Source: Panicum virgatum | Taxonomy: Eukaryota; Streptophyta; Magnoliopsida; Poales; Poaceae | Length of the DNA stretch: 64,000 nt | NCBI RefSeq assembly: GCF_016808335.1 | Contig: NC_053147.1 | Coordinates: 23,422,913 to 23,486,912 of the forward strand | Direction: 5' to 3' | Shown: positions 23,751 through 33,449 of the stretch, in pieces | Position numbering within the stretch: position 1 is the first letter of the stretch | Layout: each line of letters opens with the position of its first letter | Notes under the pieces: model-generated | Database searches by the model: none | What the model was told of the DNA's origin: nothing | What the model saw: the letters and a program-made list of their open reading frames with translations, nothing else | Made by a program: the position numbers and the translations under genes

Positions 23751-23756
23751 CTTATA
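23751..23756 (-). promoter_or_regulatory. Putative TATA box, copy 1
   Basis: TATAAG on the minus strand, 127 bp upstream of the ATG, is aligned in context (followed by GTACC) with the TATAAAT of copy 3 at the matching position; both have GGCGAAGCAT beside them on the plus strand. Confidence 0.5.
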
Positions 23757-23879
23757 ATGGCGAAGCATACAAATGCCGTACTGACATGTTTCGCATGCTG
23801 TTCACACTATCGCCCGGTGTTTTCAGTTTGTTTATCATCTAAATAAGAATCATGTGATGTGCTTTTCTATTAGCATTCT

Positions 23880-24070
23880 TTGCAGGGACACTTTGACTAC
23901 TGCTGGGCCACGGTGCCCAACTCTACTGATATTGTGTGAACGTGTGATCGACGCACTAATCAGGGAACTTATGCTGGCCCTGAAAGAGACTGAAACTTTT
24001 AACTAGAGGGTAAGTTGGGGGCCGTGTGTGTCGATCAGGGGTGCATCTTTGATCAGAAGCATCCGGAGAC
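23880..24070. repeat. Duplicated promoter-distal block (pairs with 30541-30735)
   Basis: The block is clearly alignable with 30541-30735. Shared words include GGGCCACGGTGCC, GACGCACTAA/CAACGCACTAA, ATCAGGGAACTTAT and CTGGCCCTGAAA. It lies upstream of copy 1, as its partner lies upstream of copy 3, and shows that the copies arose by segmental duplication rather than retroposition. Confidence 0.8.
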
Positions 24071-24252
24071 CATTGACCGGTCAGACCGGTCAGTCCAGCA
24101 CATTCGAGCTCATGTCGTACAGTAGGAAGTTGAAAAAAATTTATCCCGCCTTATGGAGATAGTTGAATGGTTGGTTTTGGTTCACCTTCACCGTCACCTT
24201 TGCTCTGCCACCTTCTGTTGAACTGAACCTGTCATTAGAATAGTACACTAGC

Positions 24253-24809
24253 TATAGATGAGCAAACGGGCGGCCCGGCCCGGGCCCGGGGCCAAGTTTG
24301 GCCTGTCGTGCCACGTGCCGGGCTGCCTTGGACTTCGTGCTTGGCCAACAGCCCAGGCCTGGCCCATGGGCCTATTTTCGTGCCGGCCGGCCCAAATAGC
24401 CCGACCAAAATGATGTGTCGGGCCGGCCCAAATGGCCCATAAACATATGAAGATATCAATTTCATAAATGTTTAAAGAATCGTATAAGCTAAATATCATT
24501 AAGTTCATAAATATTAAAAAAACACATAAGTTACATCTATAAGTTAACTTATTGATAAATGATAAATGTTTAAAGAATCGTATATAATTATAGTTATATA
24601 TAAGCTAACGGGTCTCTATCGTGTCTTCCACTAATTGCGGGTCGTGCCATGCCGCCTGACGGGCCTGCCTGGCGGCCCAAGCCCGGCCCGAGACCTATGC
24701 CGTGCCTAGCCCGGGCCCGGTGTCTTCGGGCCCGTGCCGTGCTTGGGCCTTGCCGGGTCGCCCGTGCTTGGGCCGGGCTACCGGGCCTCGGGCCTTCTGC
24801 TCATCTATA
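24253..24809. mobile_element. hAT-like MITE, very GC-rich (GGCCCGGG repeats)
   Basis: The inverted ends TATAGATGAGCA and TGCTCATCTATA have outer flanks ACACTAGC and ACACCAGG, an 8-bp duplication with two changes. The interior is rich in GGCCCGGCCC near both ends with an AT-rich centre. It lies inside duplicated module 1 and is absent from the equivalent position in module 2. Confidence 0.75.
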
Positions 24810-24869
24810 ACACCAGGGGATGAACCCAAGCCCGGCATGGCATAATCATTGTTTATCACGGGAAAAGAC

Positions 24870-25620
24870 GCAGCACTAAGCGCGGTTGAGTGTGGACCGT
24901 GGAGCTGAAGACACGGTTAGGCAGCACATGTTGGCTATCGACGTTATTACCCGGAGAGAAACGTGGCCATTCCTGTGAGAGACATGTCACTGGAGGTCTG
25001 AAATGTTCAGTGGCGTCTTCCAATGCAAGGTTCAGTGCATCTCGGTGGAGGAGGGTTCACGACATGAGGTGTCAGCTAGCGTGGCTGCCATGGCCTGGTG
25101 GCCGCAGCATGCGCCGGCTCACGGGGCGACACCTCGACCCATCGACCCAAATTGCCAGCAGCCGGCCTGAACCCGTGACCTTATCTCAGCTCTACGCGAA
25201 GCGAATGCATTTCTCCCCATCAGCTATTTGCCATGTGATCCATGCTGGTTATCTTTGTCAGCTGTCAAAATTTTCATTAAGATTAACGGAAAAGACATGG
25301 CCAGCAGCTAACAAAAATCAAAGATAATAGTTCCTACTTCCTAGCAAGGGCGCGCGAGACACCCGGGACCGGGACACCACAGCATCTCTTTTCCAAGAAA
25401 GAAAACACCGGAGTCCTAGCATACATTAACCAATCTCAAATCGCCACCAGCTAATAAAAATGGTTCTGCCGGTCGATGTGACTGCTGATTGCTGATTGGT
25501 CCATGCGTGTATGCTTCAGATTTCAGAAACACACCTCGCCTCCATAACCCACACGTCCTCGGCGTCGTCCGGTTAAACAAATCCAGGGCCTCCCGTCCCG
25601 GCCGTGCGGTTCAACGATTG
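24870..25620. repeat. Duplicated block upstream of copy 2 (pairs with 32230-33060)
   Basis: Many words are shared in the same order with 32230-33060: GCAGCATGCGCC, GCGACACCTCGA, GACCTTATCTC, GAGAAGACATGGCCAG-like, GACACCACAGCATCTC, GCTGATTGGTCCAT, AACCCRCRCACGTCCTC. This is the common ancestral intergenic/promoter region of the divergent pair. The inverted CCAAT (ATTGG) within the conserved GCTGATTGGTCCAT is a candidate promoter element. Confidence 0.8.
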
Positions 25621-25649
25621 ACTATTTGACATCAGTGTGCGATCCACTC

Positions 25650-25983
25650 AAGCTGTATTTAGATCCCAAAATTTTACACCAAAAAACATTACATCGAAGT
25701 TTGCATACATGCATGAAGTATTGAATAAAGTCTATTTACAAAACTTTTGTAGTAAATCGCGAGATGAATCTAATGAGTCTACTTAATCCATAATTTGCAA
25801 TAGTGATGCTACAGTAACCATCCGCTAATTATGAATTAATCATGAATTAATTAGACTCATTAGATTCGTCTGGCGATTTACAATCCATCCGAGCAAAAAT
25901 TTTTATAAATAAATTTTATTTAGTGCTCCAAAATAGTAAAATTCTATTTTAAAATTTTTATCTCTAAAGATCTAAACACGGCC
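25650..25983. mobile_element. MITE of the GTTTAGTT family, copy D
   Basis: The inverted ends CTGTATTTAGATCCCAAAAT and GATCTAAACACGG enclose AATCTAATGAGTCTACTTAA and TGCTACAGTAACCATCCG. It lies between the shared promoter block and the 5' UTR of copy 2. Confidence 0.7.
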
Positions 25984-26098
25984 TCACACAAACCTCGTGA
26001 CATGTGTGAGACCCGGTCTCGGCTGCTCCTAAAAGTGGTCAACTTATTCTTGCCAAGGAAATTTAAAGACCATGACGGCTCTATGCATAGATGCATTC

Positions 26099-26345
26099 AG
26101 AGCAAGTATTATAATGAGTTGTGAGTTGTCTAAATACTGATGTGGAAAAGAAAGATAAGAAAGAGTAAAAAAATGGGCTGTAAGCTTACAGCCTGCTTAT
26201 TATGCACAAGAAACAAAAAAATTTGTGAGAATGACAAGTGGATCATACATTAATAGTGAAGAGTTCAACTACTATATGAATGGATTGAGAGTAAGCTAAA
26301 AAAATCTTTATAGCCAGCAGCTGGCTATATTATTAACCTTGTTCT
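26099..26345. mobile_element. MITE, GAGCAAGTATTATAATG ends
   Basis: The left end CAGAGCAAGTATTATAATGA and the right end (inverted) AGAACAAGGTTAATAATATA bound about 250 bp, with CTTACAGCC and AGCCAGCAGCTGGCT motifs near the ends. The class is uncertain. Confidence 0.6.
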
Positions 26346-26532
26346 CATAAAACTAGCTTAACTATCGAAATACCTGCGCCCTGTCCAACCAAACCTTCCG
26401 GGTTTCGGCATCCCATCCCATCCCATCCTTGAGTTAGTGAAGTGAGCACTCGACTTCAAACCACATGCATCACACACAGAGCAAAGAACCAGCGGAGATA
26501 GGAGGCAAGCAAGGCGAAGAGTGAGAGGAGCC

Positions 26533-26727
26533 ATGGAATTATACCACCAGTACTTCAGCGACGGAGGCTACAGGAACAAGGAAAAGAGGGTGCCGCTGAA
26601 GAGGGTCCAGCTCAAGCGGCAGATCGTCAGGACCATCAGCAAGCTCGTGGTGCCGAGCGGCGGCGGCGGCGCCGCGAACCAGGCGGCGGCAGACCGCACA
26701 TTCAGAAGAGAACCGAGCAACAACTGA
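26533..26727 (+). CDS. Small basic protein family, copy 2
   Basis: A single exon of 64 aa starts at ATG 26533 within GCCATGG, a good initiation context. The core is NKEKRVPLKRVQLKR then QIVRTISKLVVP (residues 15-41), with two Val substitutions relative to the other copies. A Gly/Ala-rich stretch and the tail FRREPSNN follow. The 5' UTR (GTGAAGTGAGCACTCGACTT at about 26437) matches that of copy 4 (GTGACTGAAGCGAGCACCCG), so these two are the plus-strand members of the duplicated pairs. Function unknown. Confidence 0.78.
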   Translation: MELYHQYFSDGGYRNKEKRVPLKRVQLKRQIVRTISKLVVPSGGGGAANQAAADRTFRREPSNN

Positions 26728-26973
26728 TCGAGTCTGCAGGGGCTAGTGCGCTGTGCTACTGCCCGTTATTGTGCATGTTTTGGCCTTTTGGGATTGGATG
26801 AAGAAATTGTTCGGATGATGCAGCTTTCTCACAGATAATTATAAGCTGCTCATAGGGGATCATTGCGTCAAGATCCTGGACGTTAGTCTTCGAGACTAAC
26901 CTTCGCTGAATTTGCAGGAGTCACCCAATTTAAAGCATGCAGCACTCAGTTACTAAGAGCAAAAGAGACGAAA

Positions 26974-27754
26974 TCTTACTATTACTAATTGGAGGCTCCT
27001 TTGGAGCCTTCATATAAAGCCACATAGGATCCTAGATGGACACTCTAAAAAAATAGAAAAATCTTATAAATTCTTTTGAAAATTAGAAACATTCATCCAT
27101 CAATCCAACAATTCTAATTATAATAACCATCGGATCTGTTATCTTTTCTAATAAATTATCTAACTCTGCCATTATGAAAATAAACTAAAGTAATCCTCTA
27201 AACATGTATATCAAATACCCACCTCTGCCATTATAAAAAATCAAAAGTAACCCCCTAATCTTTGCGTAAATTACCCATCTATGCTATTATAAAAATAATA
27301 CAAATATCACCTAAATTTGCATATAAATTATTCAATTATATTATTATTGTTACAAGTTAAATTACTTCTAAATCTGAATCTAAATTATATAATTATAATA
27401 AAATATTAAAAATGGAGTAATGTAAAATTCTAAATTACTATTTTTATCATCATTAGTATATTATTTATATAAAAATGCTACCCACGATATATGTCATCAT
27501 ATATTCATGTATGATGGAAGGGATAAGATTAACAATTCAAAAAAATAGTTCAACTAAATATATATCGAATACATATGAAGTTATGATGCAAAATGAAATC
27601 TATTCTAACTAGATATTTATAAATATATATTTTAGAGTATGTATTATAATATTTAATAGATGAAAAAGGAAGTAAGATAGATAATTATAATTATTAATCT
27701 TATTTTTATATTACTTCTAATTAGCTCGTGCAAGAGCACAGGTTGATACACTAG
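26974..27754 (+). mobile_element. Non-autonomous Helitron, copy 2
   Basis: It starts TCTTACTATTACTAATTGGA and ends with the hairpin CTCGTGCAAGAGCACAGG, then TTGATACACTAG. The flanking bases are A26973 and T27755, so the insertion site was AT. It is 781 bp and aligns along its length with the reversed copy at 5451-6249, including the AGGCTCC...GGAGCCT inverted motif about 20 bp from the 5' end and GGATCCTA. Confidence 0.87.
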
Positions 27755-27785
27755 TTCTTTTTAAAGAAAAAAGAGCCGAACAAAG

Positions 27786-28762
27786 TTTTTTTTTTGAAAA
27801 TAAAGTAGGAGCACTGCTCTGTCATTTAAGAAGAAGAAGCAATTGTACATCACGAGCCGAAGCGAACACCACCACAAAAACAACGCACGCACACAACGCT
27901 ACACTACCACAATCTGGGAGAGGAGCCGAAGGTAAGCCATCAAGAACTGCACCGTTGTCGCCAACGCCGTGCCACGCCAAAAGTCGCGACCAGCTGCAAG
28001 CCTGAGCGGCAAACCAGAACTCCTCCACCACGGGGTCGTCATCCTCATGCCGCACACACACGACCGTCGATCCCCCAGTTCCAACGTTGCTTCAATAGAA
28101 CACTCCCGCCGCAGCACCAGTACAGCCACCTTTAACACTCAATGCGTGGGGGCCTCTCCTCATCCACCGCCTCATACTCCTTAGAAGCAACCACCTTAAA
28201 GTGTACGGGGACCTTGCCGCCCGCCACACTAGACACTGCTCAGCCAAGGATCCTTGCCACTGAAACCACATTGAGAGTCTCACCTTCGCGAAGCCATCCT
28301 CGGGATCACCACCACACCATGTGCGCCAGCCCAAGGCCTCCAGCACCCATGGGCCCTCTGCACCTTGCCGCCAACACAGAGCCATCACATCTCCACCGCC
28401 GTTGCGCACGGGCAACACCACCAAACAAATCACCACCAACACTACCACAAGCCGAGACGGGTCTCAGGAAACGACACCTCCAAGAAGGGCACGACGCCAA
28501 TGACGCCGTCGTCGCTCGTCCATAGCTGGACAGGGTTTTCACCTCGAGAACCCCGTGCTGCCGGGCAGGGTACTCCACAATGGCCCCCCAACGGGGAAAA
28601 CGATGCCCCAATGACGCCGCCACCATCGCCACCGACTGAGGTGTCGGTGAAGGCTTTCGCCTGGCTAAACCCCAGGCATGCAGCACGCTCCCGACCATGT
28701 GACAGGAGCTCGCTCCCTGCCGCCTCCGCCACGCCCCTGCTGAAGAGGAGGCCCGACAAAGG
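27786..28762 (-). mobile_element. 3' end of a LINE-type non-LTR retrotransposon (truncated)
   Basis: Read on the minus strand, the segment ends CTTCTTCTTCTTAAATGACA...GCTCCTACTTTATTTTC followed by an A run (T run on the plus strand, 27786-27795), like grass LINE 3' ends. Upstream is GC-rich, with broken reading frames on both strands. No reverse-transcriptase motif is visible. The 5' limit probably lies at or before the CACTA-like element at 28766. Confidence 0.5.
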
Positions 28763-28765
28763 ACA

Positions 28766-29216
28766 CACTACAGAACCTTCGGTGTATCATCCACATCGTC
28801 CATGTAGGCAGACATGCCATCGTCGACGTAGGCAGCCACGTCATCGTCCACGTAGGCAACCATGTCTTATCCACGTAGGCAGCCACGTAGTTGACTATGT
28901 CATCATACACGTCATCATCAATGTCAGCAGCCACGACATGTGGCAATATAATCTATGACAATTTTTATAATGTTTATTTTTGTCACAAACATTGGGTCCG
29001 AGCTGGGCTATGCGGGCTCAAAACCAATCTATGACGGTAAAGAAACGTCACAGATTGCTTCAATCTGTGACAATTTTGCTAAAAACATTGATCGATTTAA
29101 TTTATGATGTTTATTCCATGACGTTATCCAAAATCGTCAAGAAATTATCATAGATGTTGTTTTGCGATATTTTTTTTAGCAATCTGTGACAAATTATTAA
29201 ATGATTTTTTATAGTG
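28766..29216. mobile_element. Small CACTA-like element
   Basis: The left end CACTACAGAACC and the inverted right end CACTATAAAAAATC bound 451 bp. The interior is full of sub-terminal copies of AATCTRTGAC and GTCACAGATT in both orientations, as in CACTA (En/Spm-like) elements. The flanking triplets (ACA and TTT) do not match, so a clean duplication is not shown. Confidence 0.55.
28794..28888. repeat. Four tandem 24-bp repeats
   Basis: The units CATCGTCCATGTAGGCAGAC (plus 4 bases) start at 28794, 28818, 28842 and, with one base missing, 28866. The consensus contains CACGTAGGCAGCCACGT. They lie inside the CACTA-like element. Confidence 0.85.
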
Positions 29217-29981
29217 TTTGCCCTATCTCTGTACGTGCTTATAAGTGATGGAAATCCATAAGCTTAAAAAAAGGAAGGGTAGTTCACTGAAAAATTTTAC
29301 GTATACATATAAGAGTCTCTTTTTTATATATTTGTACAAAGATTTATAGCACCAAATAGGTATACTATAAGAGTATATTTAATAAAGAATCTAATTTTAT
29401 GTATTTGATATTATAAATATTAATATTTTATTGTATAAATTTTGTCAAACTTGAAATATTTTAACTCTCCTTGAAAATTAATTTGCCTTAAAAAATTATG
29501 TATCGGCACACTCTCTCTATGTTGTTTCCAGAGAAAATCTTTTGCTCCGGTCCTCCTACTATTATAATTTAGGTTTAGTTTATGTGTTTTCTGAGACTAC
29601 TGAACGTAAACCTCATTATAAAATGACAATCTTCGCATGACTTGTGCCGATCTCTTCTTGTGAGTTTTTCAGAAGCATATAATAATCCTCTTGAAGCGAC
29701 GAGCTTTCATATATCGGGAGATGTCACAAAAGCAATTTTTACTTGGCCTCTCGATCTATTCCACAGCCTTAACACTAACAAGCAGCCTTTCAGCTAAAGA
29801 AAAAATAATAATAAATAATATTAATAATAAACTACATATTTTGTACAAGAACGGGTCAGAGACAAGCCCTGCTAAGAAGAAAACAAGTTCTAAGAAGTAC
29901 ACACAACCGAAGTACTATGCTGTGCCTTTGCATCAAGTGGTAGCAGTGAATCGACCGCCGCCGCCCGCCCATGAGGTTCAT
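29217..29981. other. AT-rich spacer downstream of copy 3
   Basis: No gene is supported. A decayed TTTATGTATTTGATATTA...TTTGTCAAACTTGAAATATT stretch (about 29390-29470) resembles half of a Stowaway-type MITE. The last 100 bases are probably 3' UTR of copy 3. Confidence 0.45.
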
Positions 29982-30191
29982 TTAGTTGTAGCTCGGTTCT
30001 CTGCTGATGAAGCCGCCGCCGCCGCGACCGTCTTTCTCCCTCGAGCCAGCAGCAGCGCTCCTCGGCACCACGAGGTTGCTGATGGTCCTGACGATCTGCC
30101 GCTTCAGCTGCCCTCGCTTCAGCGGCGGCCTCTTCTCCTTTGAGCTCAAGTTGCCGCTGCTGTTGCTGTGCTGGTAGCCGCAGTATTCCAT
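29982..30191 (-). CDS. Small basic protein family, copy 3
   Basis: A single exon of 69 aa starts at ATG 30191-30189. The core is SSKEKRPPLKRGQLK then RQIVRTISNLVVP (residues 16-43). A short Ser/Ala stretch, the SREKDGRGGGG linker and the tail ISREPSYN follow. It is closest to copy 1 in its Gly-Asn-Leu N-terminal stretch, its EKxGRG linker and its REPSYN end, which fits its position as the minus-strand member of module 2. No targeting signal or known domain is recognised. Confidence 0.82.
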   Translation of the reverse strand: MEYCGYQHSNSSGNLSSKEKRPPLKRGQLKRQIVRTISNLVVPRSAAAGSREKDGRGGGGFISREPSYN

Positions 30192-30370
30192 GGCCAGTTG
30201 CCCAGCTCCCTCGCTCTCTACCTGTCCTTGCTTCTCGGCCGACCTGCTCTGTCTTTGTGTCTTGTGCGTTTTTCTGTGTGTTCAGTGTTTGAAGCCGGCC
30301 TGGCCGCCTGGTTCTCAGTTGCGCTCAAGTGCTTTTGTGTGTGTTCTAGGGATGGGAGAAGGTGGCGAGT

Positions 30371-30377
30371 ATTTATA
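30371..30377 (-). promoter_or_regulatory. Putative TATA box, copy 3
   Basis: TATAAAT on the minus strand lies 180 bp upstream of the ATG, followed on that strand by ACTCGCC. Its context corresponds to the 23751 element of copy 1. Confidence 0.6.
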
Positions 30378-30540
30378 TGAAGGCGAAGCATCTATCATAC
30401 CGGGGCGCGATGTGTTGCCGTGCCGCATGTTGTGGAGTATCACTGTCATCTGGGCCTTTCGAAAGGAAAAAAAAACAGTATTGCTGCCATCTGGTGTGTT
30501 TATATATAAAAAGCACACCTGGTGTGTTTTTTTTACGGTT

Positions 30541-30735
30541 CTTGCAGGAACAAATTGACTGCTCATGGGCCACGGTGCCTAATTCTAGAGTGTGATCAAC
30601 GCACTAACCAAGTGATCAGGGAACTTATTCTGGCCCTGAAATGAAATAGACAGGAACTGTAAACTAGCTAGAGTGTGAGTTGAGGCGCGTGTGGATCACG
30701 GATGCATCTTCGAAAGCATACAAATTCCAAAGACC
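30541..30735. repeat. Duplicated block upstream of copy 3 (pairs with 23880-24070)
   Basis: This is the partner of 23880-24070; see the shared words listed there. Also shared are TGCAGGRACA at the start and CGTGTGGATCA / CGTGTGTGTCGATCA with GGATGCATCTT / GGTGCATCTTTGAT near the end. Confidence 0.8.
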
Positions 30736-31047
30736 GTTTACTCGAGCTGCTAGCTGGTTGGTTGGTTAGTTTTTTCTATGAAATCCATTTATCTCGGTTT
30801 GCTGGTTAATTACCTTTTTCGTATTAGTGACGTACTCGTCGACGATGAGATGCTTGTATGTATTGACTTCGTGTCACTATGGTCTATCAGATATGCTCAT
30901 TGATATACTCATAATAGATGTGCATATTTATTTTTTGGAACGAACCGCACAAGATAGCGTGTGTTTCTAAAATGTACGTATTTATACTGAAGAGCACAAA
31001 TACGTTCATATTGTTTCTGTACTCTGAGTGTCAGGTTGCGAGAATTC

Positions 31048-31374
31048 GGGCCTTGTTTGTTTTTCTAGATCCAAAATTCTAGACCATGAAATCTTATCAT
31101 TTATAAATATTAAATAAAGTCTATTTGCAAAATCTTTTCACTTATGAGTGTAATTTGACGCGACAAATCTAATGAATCTAATTAAGCCATAATTTACTAC
31201 AGTGATGCTACAATAACTATTCACTAATCGTGGATTAATATACCTCGTTAGAATCGTTTTGCAAAATAGCTCTAGAATTATGCAATTAGTTTTATGTTTA
31301 GACTTTATTTAATACTTTAAATTGCAAAAATTCTTTGATCTAAAATTTAGATCTAGATAAACCAAACAGGACCC
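31048..31374. mobile_element. MITE of the GTTTAGTT family, copy E
   Basis: The ends are GGGCCTTGTTTGTTTTTCTA and, inverted, GGGTCCTGTTTGGTTTATCT. The internal motifs TCTAATGAATCTAATTAAG and GTGATGCTAC are family features. It is inserted between the two promoter blocks of module 2. Confidence 0.72.
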
Positions 31375-31531
31375 GAGCTCATTTCAAATAGTAGTAGTCT
31401 AGCAGTAGAAAATATACTAATAGTCATGGGTGTCACGCCGAAGGTCGAACGGTTGTTGGTTCATGTTCGGTGTTCACCACTTCACCGGTAGTTTGCGCTC
31501 ACAACCTGTGTAGAGCTGGACTAACCGTCAG

Positions 31532-32125
31532 TAGGGTTGAAAATGGGACGGGAAAATTCCGTCCCGACCGGCTCCGTTTACCGTTTAAACCGATCGTAAA
31601 CCGTTTTCGCGAAAAAATGAGAAAATGGGAAAACAAAACGGGAAAACGGGCGGGAACGGGAACGGGAACGGTTGGGGCGTTTTCCCGACCGTTTTCCCGG
31701 TTCCCGTTTTCAGCCGGGAAAATTCCCGCGGGAATTCCCGTATTTGTCGTAGTCGGCTGTGTTACCTGTGTTGGAAACGTGAATTGTTGTTTGCATGTGT
31801 TCCAACGTGAATTGTGAATTCGTGATTCACTTTACCTGTGTTCCTTAGTTATACGAGTCTTGTTTCCATGTTATTTATGCATAGTTATAATTATTTTATC
31901 GAGTTAAATGTTTGAAGTGGTTGTATGTATTTTCCCGTTTTGAGTTATCGATTCTCGATCGTAATCGGCATGCTCCCGACCGATTGATTATGTTCCCGAT
32001 ATCTCGTAATATCGATTTCGTTTTCCCGTCCGATTTTCCCGTTCTCGTTTCCGTTCCCGACCAAAACATACAGTTGCGGGAACAGTTATGGGATTTTTCC
32101 GACGTTCCCGACCGTTTTCATCCGA
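31532..32125. mobile_element. hAT-like element with GGGAACGG repeats
   Basis: The left end TAGGGTTGAAAATGGGACGG and the inverted right end TCGGATGAAAACGGTCGGGA bound about 590 bp. Sub-terminal GGGAACGGGAACGG / CCGTTTTCCCG words abound at both ends. The flanks show no convincing duplication. Same end type as 2461-2619. Confidence 0.6.
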
Positions 32126-32229
32126 GGTTCAGGAGTACTGCATGCAGCAGGAGACCAAGCCAAGCCTGGCACCATCGTTGTCTGTCGGGACTCACGACTC
32201 ACGAGATCAGAAAGGACGGGCGCTGTTGA

Positions 32230-33060
32230 CTACGGAGCTGAAAGCACGATCAAAGCAGCTCGTGCTGGAAATCGACGTCACGCCGCACGTCACCTGAAAC
32301 GCCTTCCGAGGTTCGGGGCATCCGGCCCGGCAGTAGGCACACTGCCGCAAAGGCTTGAGGTGTCAGCGGCTCAGCGCGGCTGCCGTCGGGGCAGCATGCG
32401 CCCGGCTCCCGGCGCGACACCTCGAGTCCTCGACCCGTGCAAGGGGTCGGTACAGCCACCAGACGTCCAGCCGGCCGGCCGTGACCTTATCTCCTCATCT
32501 TGTCAGAGGTAGAGCACGAAGACACTTCTCCGTCTTTTTTCAGAAAAAAAAGAGAGACGCCTCTCTTCTCCTGACGGACCATATATATTTGCCATTTGAC
32601 TCATGCTGTGATTACGAGGGACATCTCAAGATGCAAGGAAAAATCTCGATCGAGTAGGAGTAGCTTCTAGTCCATTGACGACCGTTTGACCCAGCACGTT
32701 TGATTTTTTGCAGCTTGTTGTTAGCCTCGGGCTGATGGAGCCAGCACAGCACCACTCCGTGCTGAGAAGTGAGAAGACATGGCCAGTCGCCATGGGAAAG
32801 CATCAGCACTGGTCTGAAGAAAGGGAGACACCCAGGACACCACAGCATCTCGAGATCTTTTTCCAAGGAAGAAACGCAAGGGGGTCCTATCCTTTCCTAG
32901 CACGCACGAAAATGGTGCTGACTGCAGCTCGATGTGACTTGTGATCGCTGATTGGTCCATCCGCAGATGCTTCTTCGGAAACACGCTTGTCCCGTTCCAC
33001 AACCCGCGCACGTCCTCCTGGTTAATTAATTACAAATCCAGGGGCTCCGTGCGCGTGGTT
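32230..33060. repeat. Duplicated block upstream of copy 4 (pairs with 24870-25620)
   Basis: This is the partner of the block at 24870-25620, with the same word order. It carries the conserved GCTGATTGGTCCAT (inverted CCAAT) at about 32948. Confidence 0.8.
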
Positions 33061-33275
33061 TTTTTAGCGCATAAATTCCCTGACTACTTGAGTAAGTTGG
33101 GTTGTTGATCAAAGATTCACATGAGCCTCGTGAGACCCGGTCTCGGCTGCATAAAAGTAGTCAACTTATTCGTGCGAATTGAAAGAAAAAGAAAAGTAGT
33201 TAAAACCGCACGCCAGCTGACTGAACTGATAACAGTGAACGAACTAGTGCAGCTATCAAAGGGGCTTCTGCTGCC

Positions 33276-33282
33276 TATAAAT
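33276..33282 (+). promoter_or_regulatory. Putative TATA box, copy 4
   Basis: TATAAAT in the context CTGCCTATAAATTCTG lies 174 bp before the ATG, followed by four GCATTC/GCATCC hexamers (33310-33332) that probably lie in or near the 5' UTR. Confidence 0.65.
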
Positions 33283-33449
33283 TCTGTCCAGCCAATGCTT
33301 CCACCGGCATCGCATTCGCATTCGCATTCGCATCCAGGTGACTGAAGCGAGCACCCGGCTTGAAAACACACGCGACAGAGACTTCAGAGAGAGCGAGGAA
33401 GCGATCGAAACGAAGCAGAAGCAAAGCAAGGAGAGAGGGAGAGAGCCAC

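Noticed and set aside
24075..24100. GACCGGTCAGACCGGTCAGT outside the retrotransposon as a second LTR
   Set aside because: Only about 20 bp match; no LTR context, ends or duplication.
28092..28958. ORFs of 118-197 codons on both strands
   Set aside because: They run over the LINE 3' segment and the tandem repeats of the CACTA-like element, and show no reverse-transcriptase or other domain.
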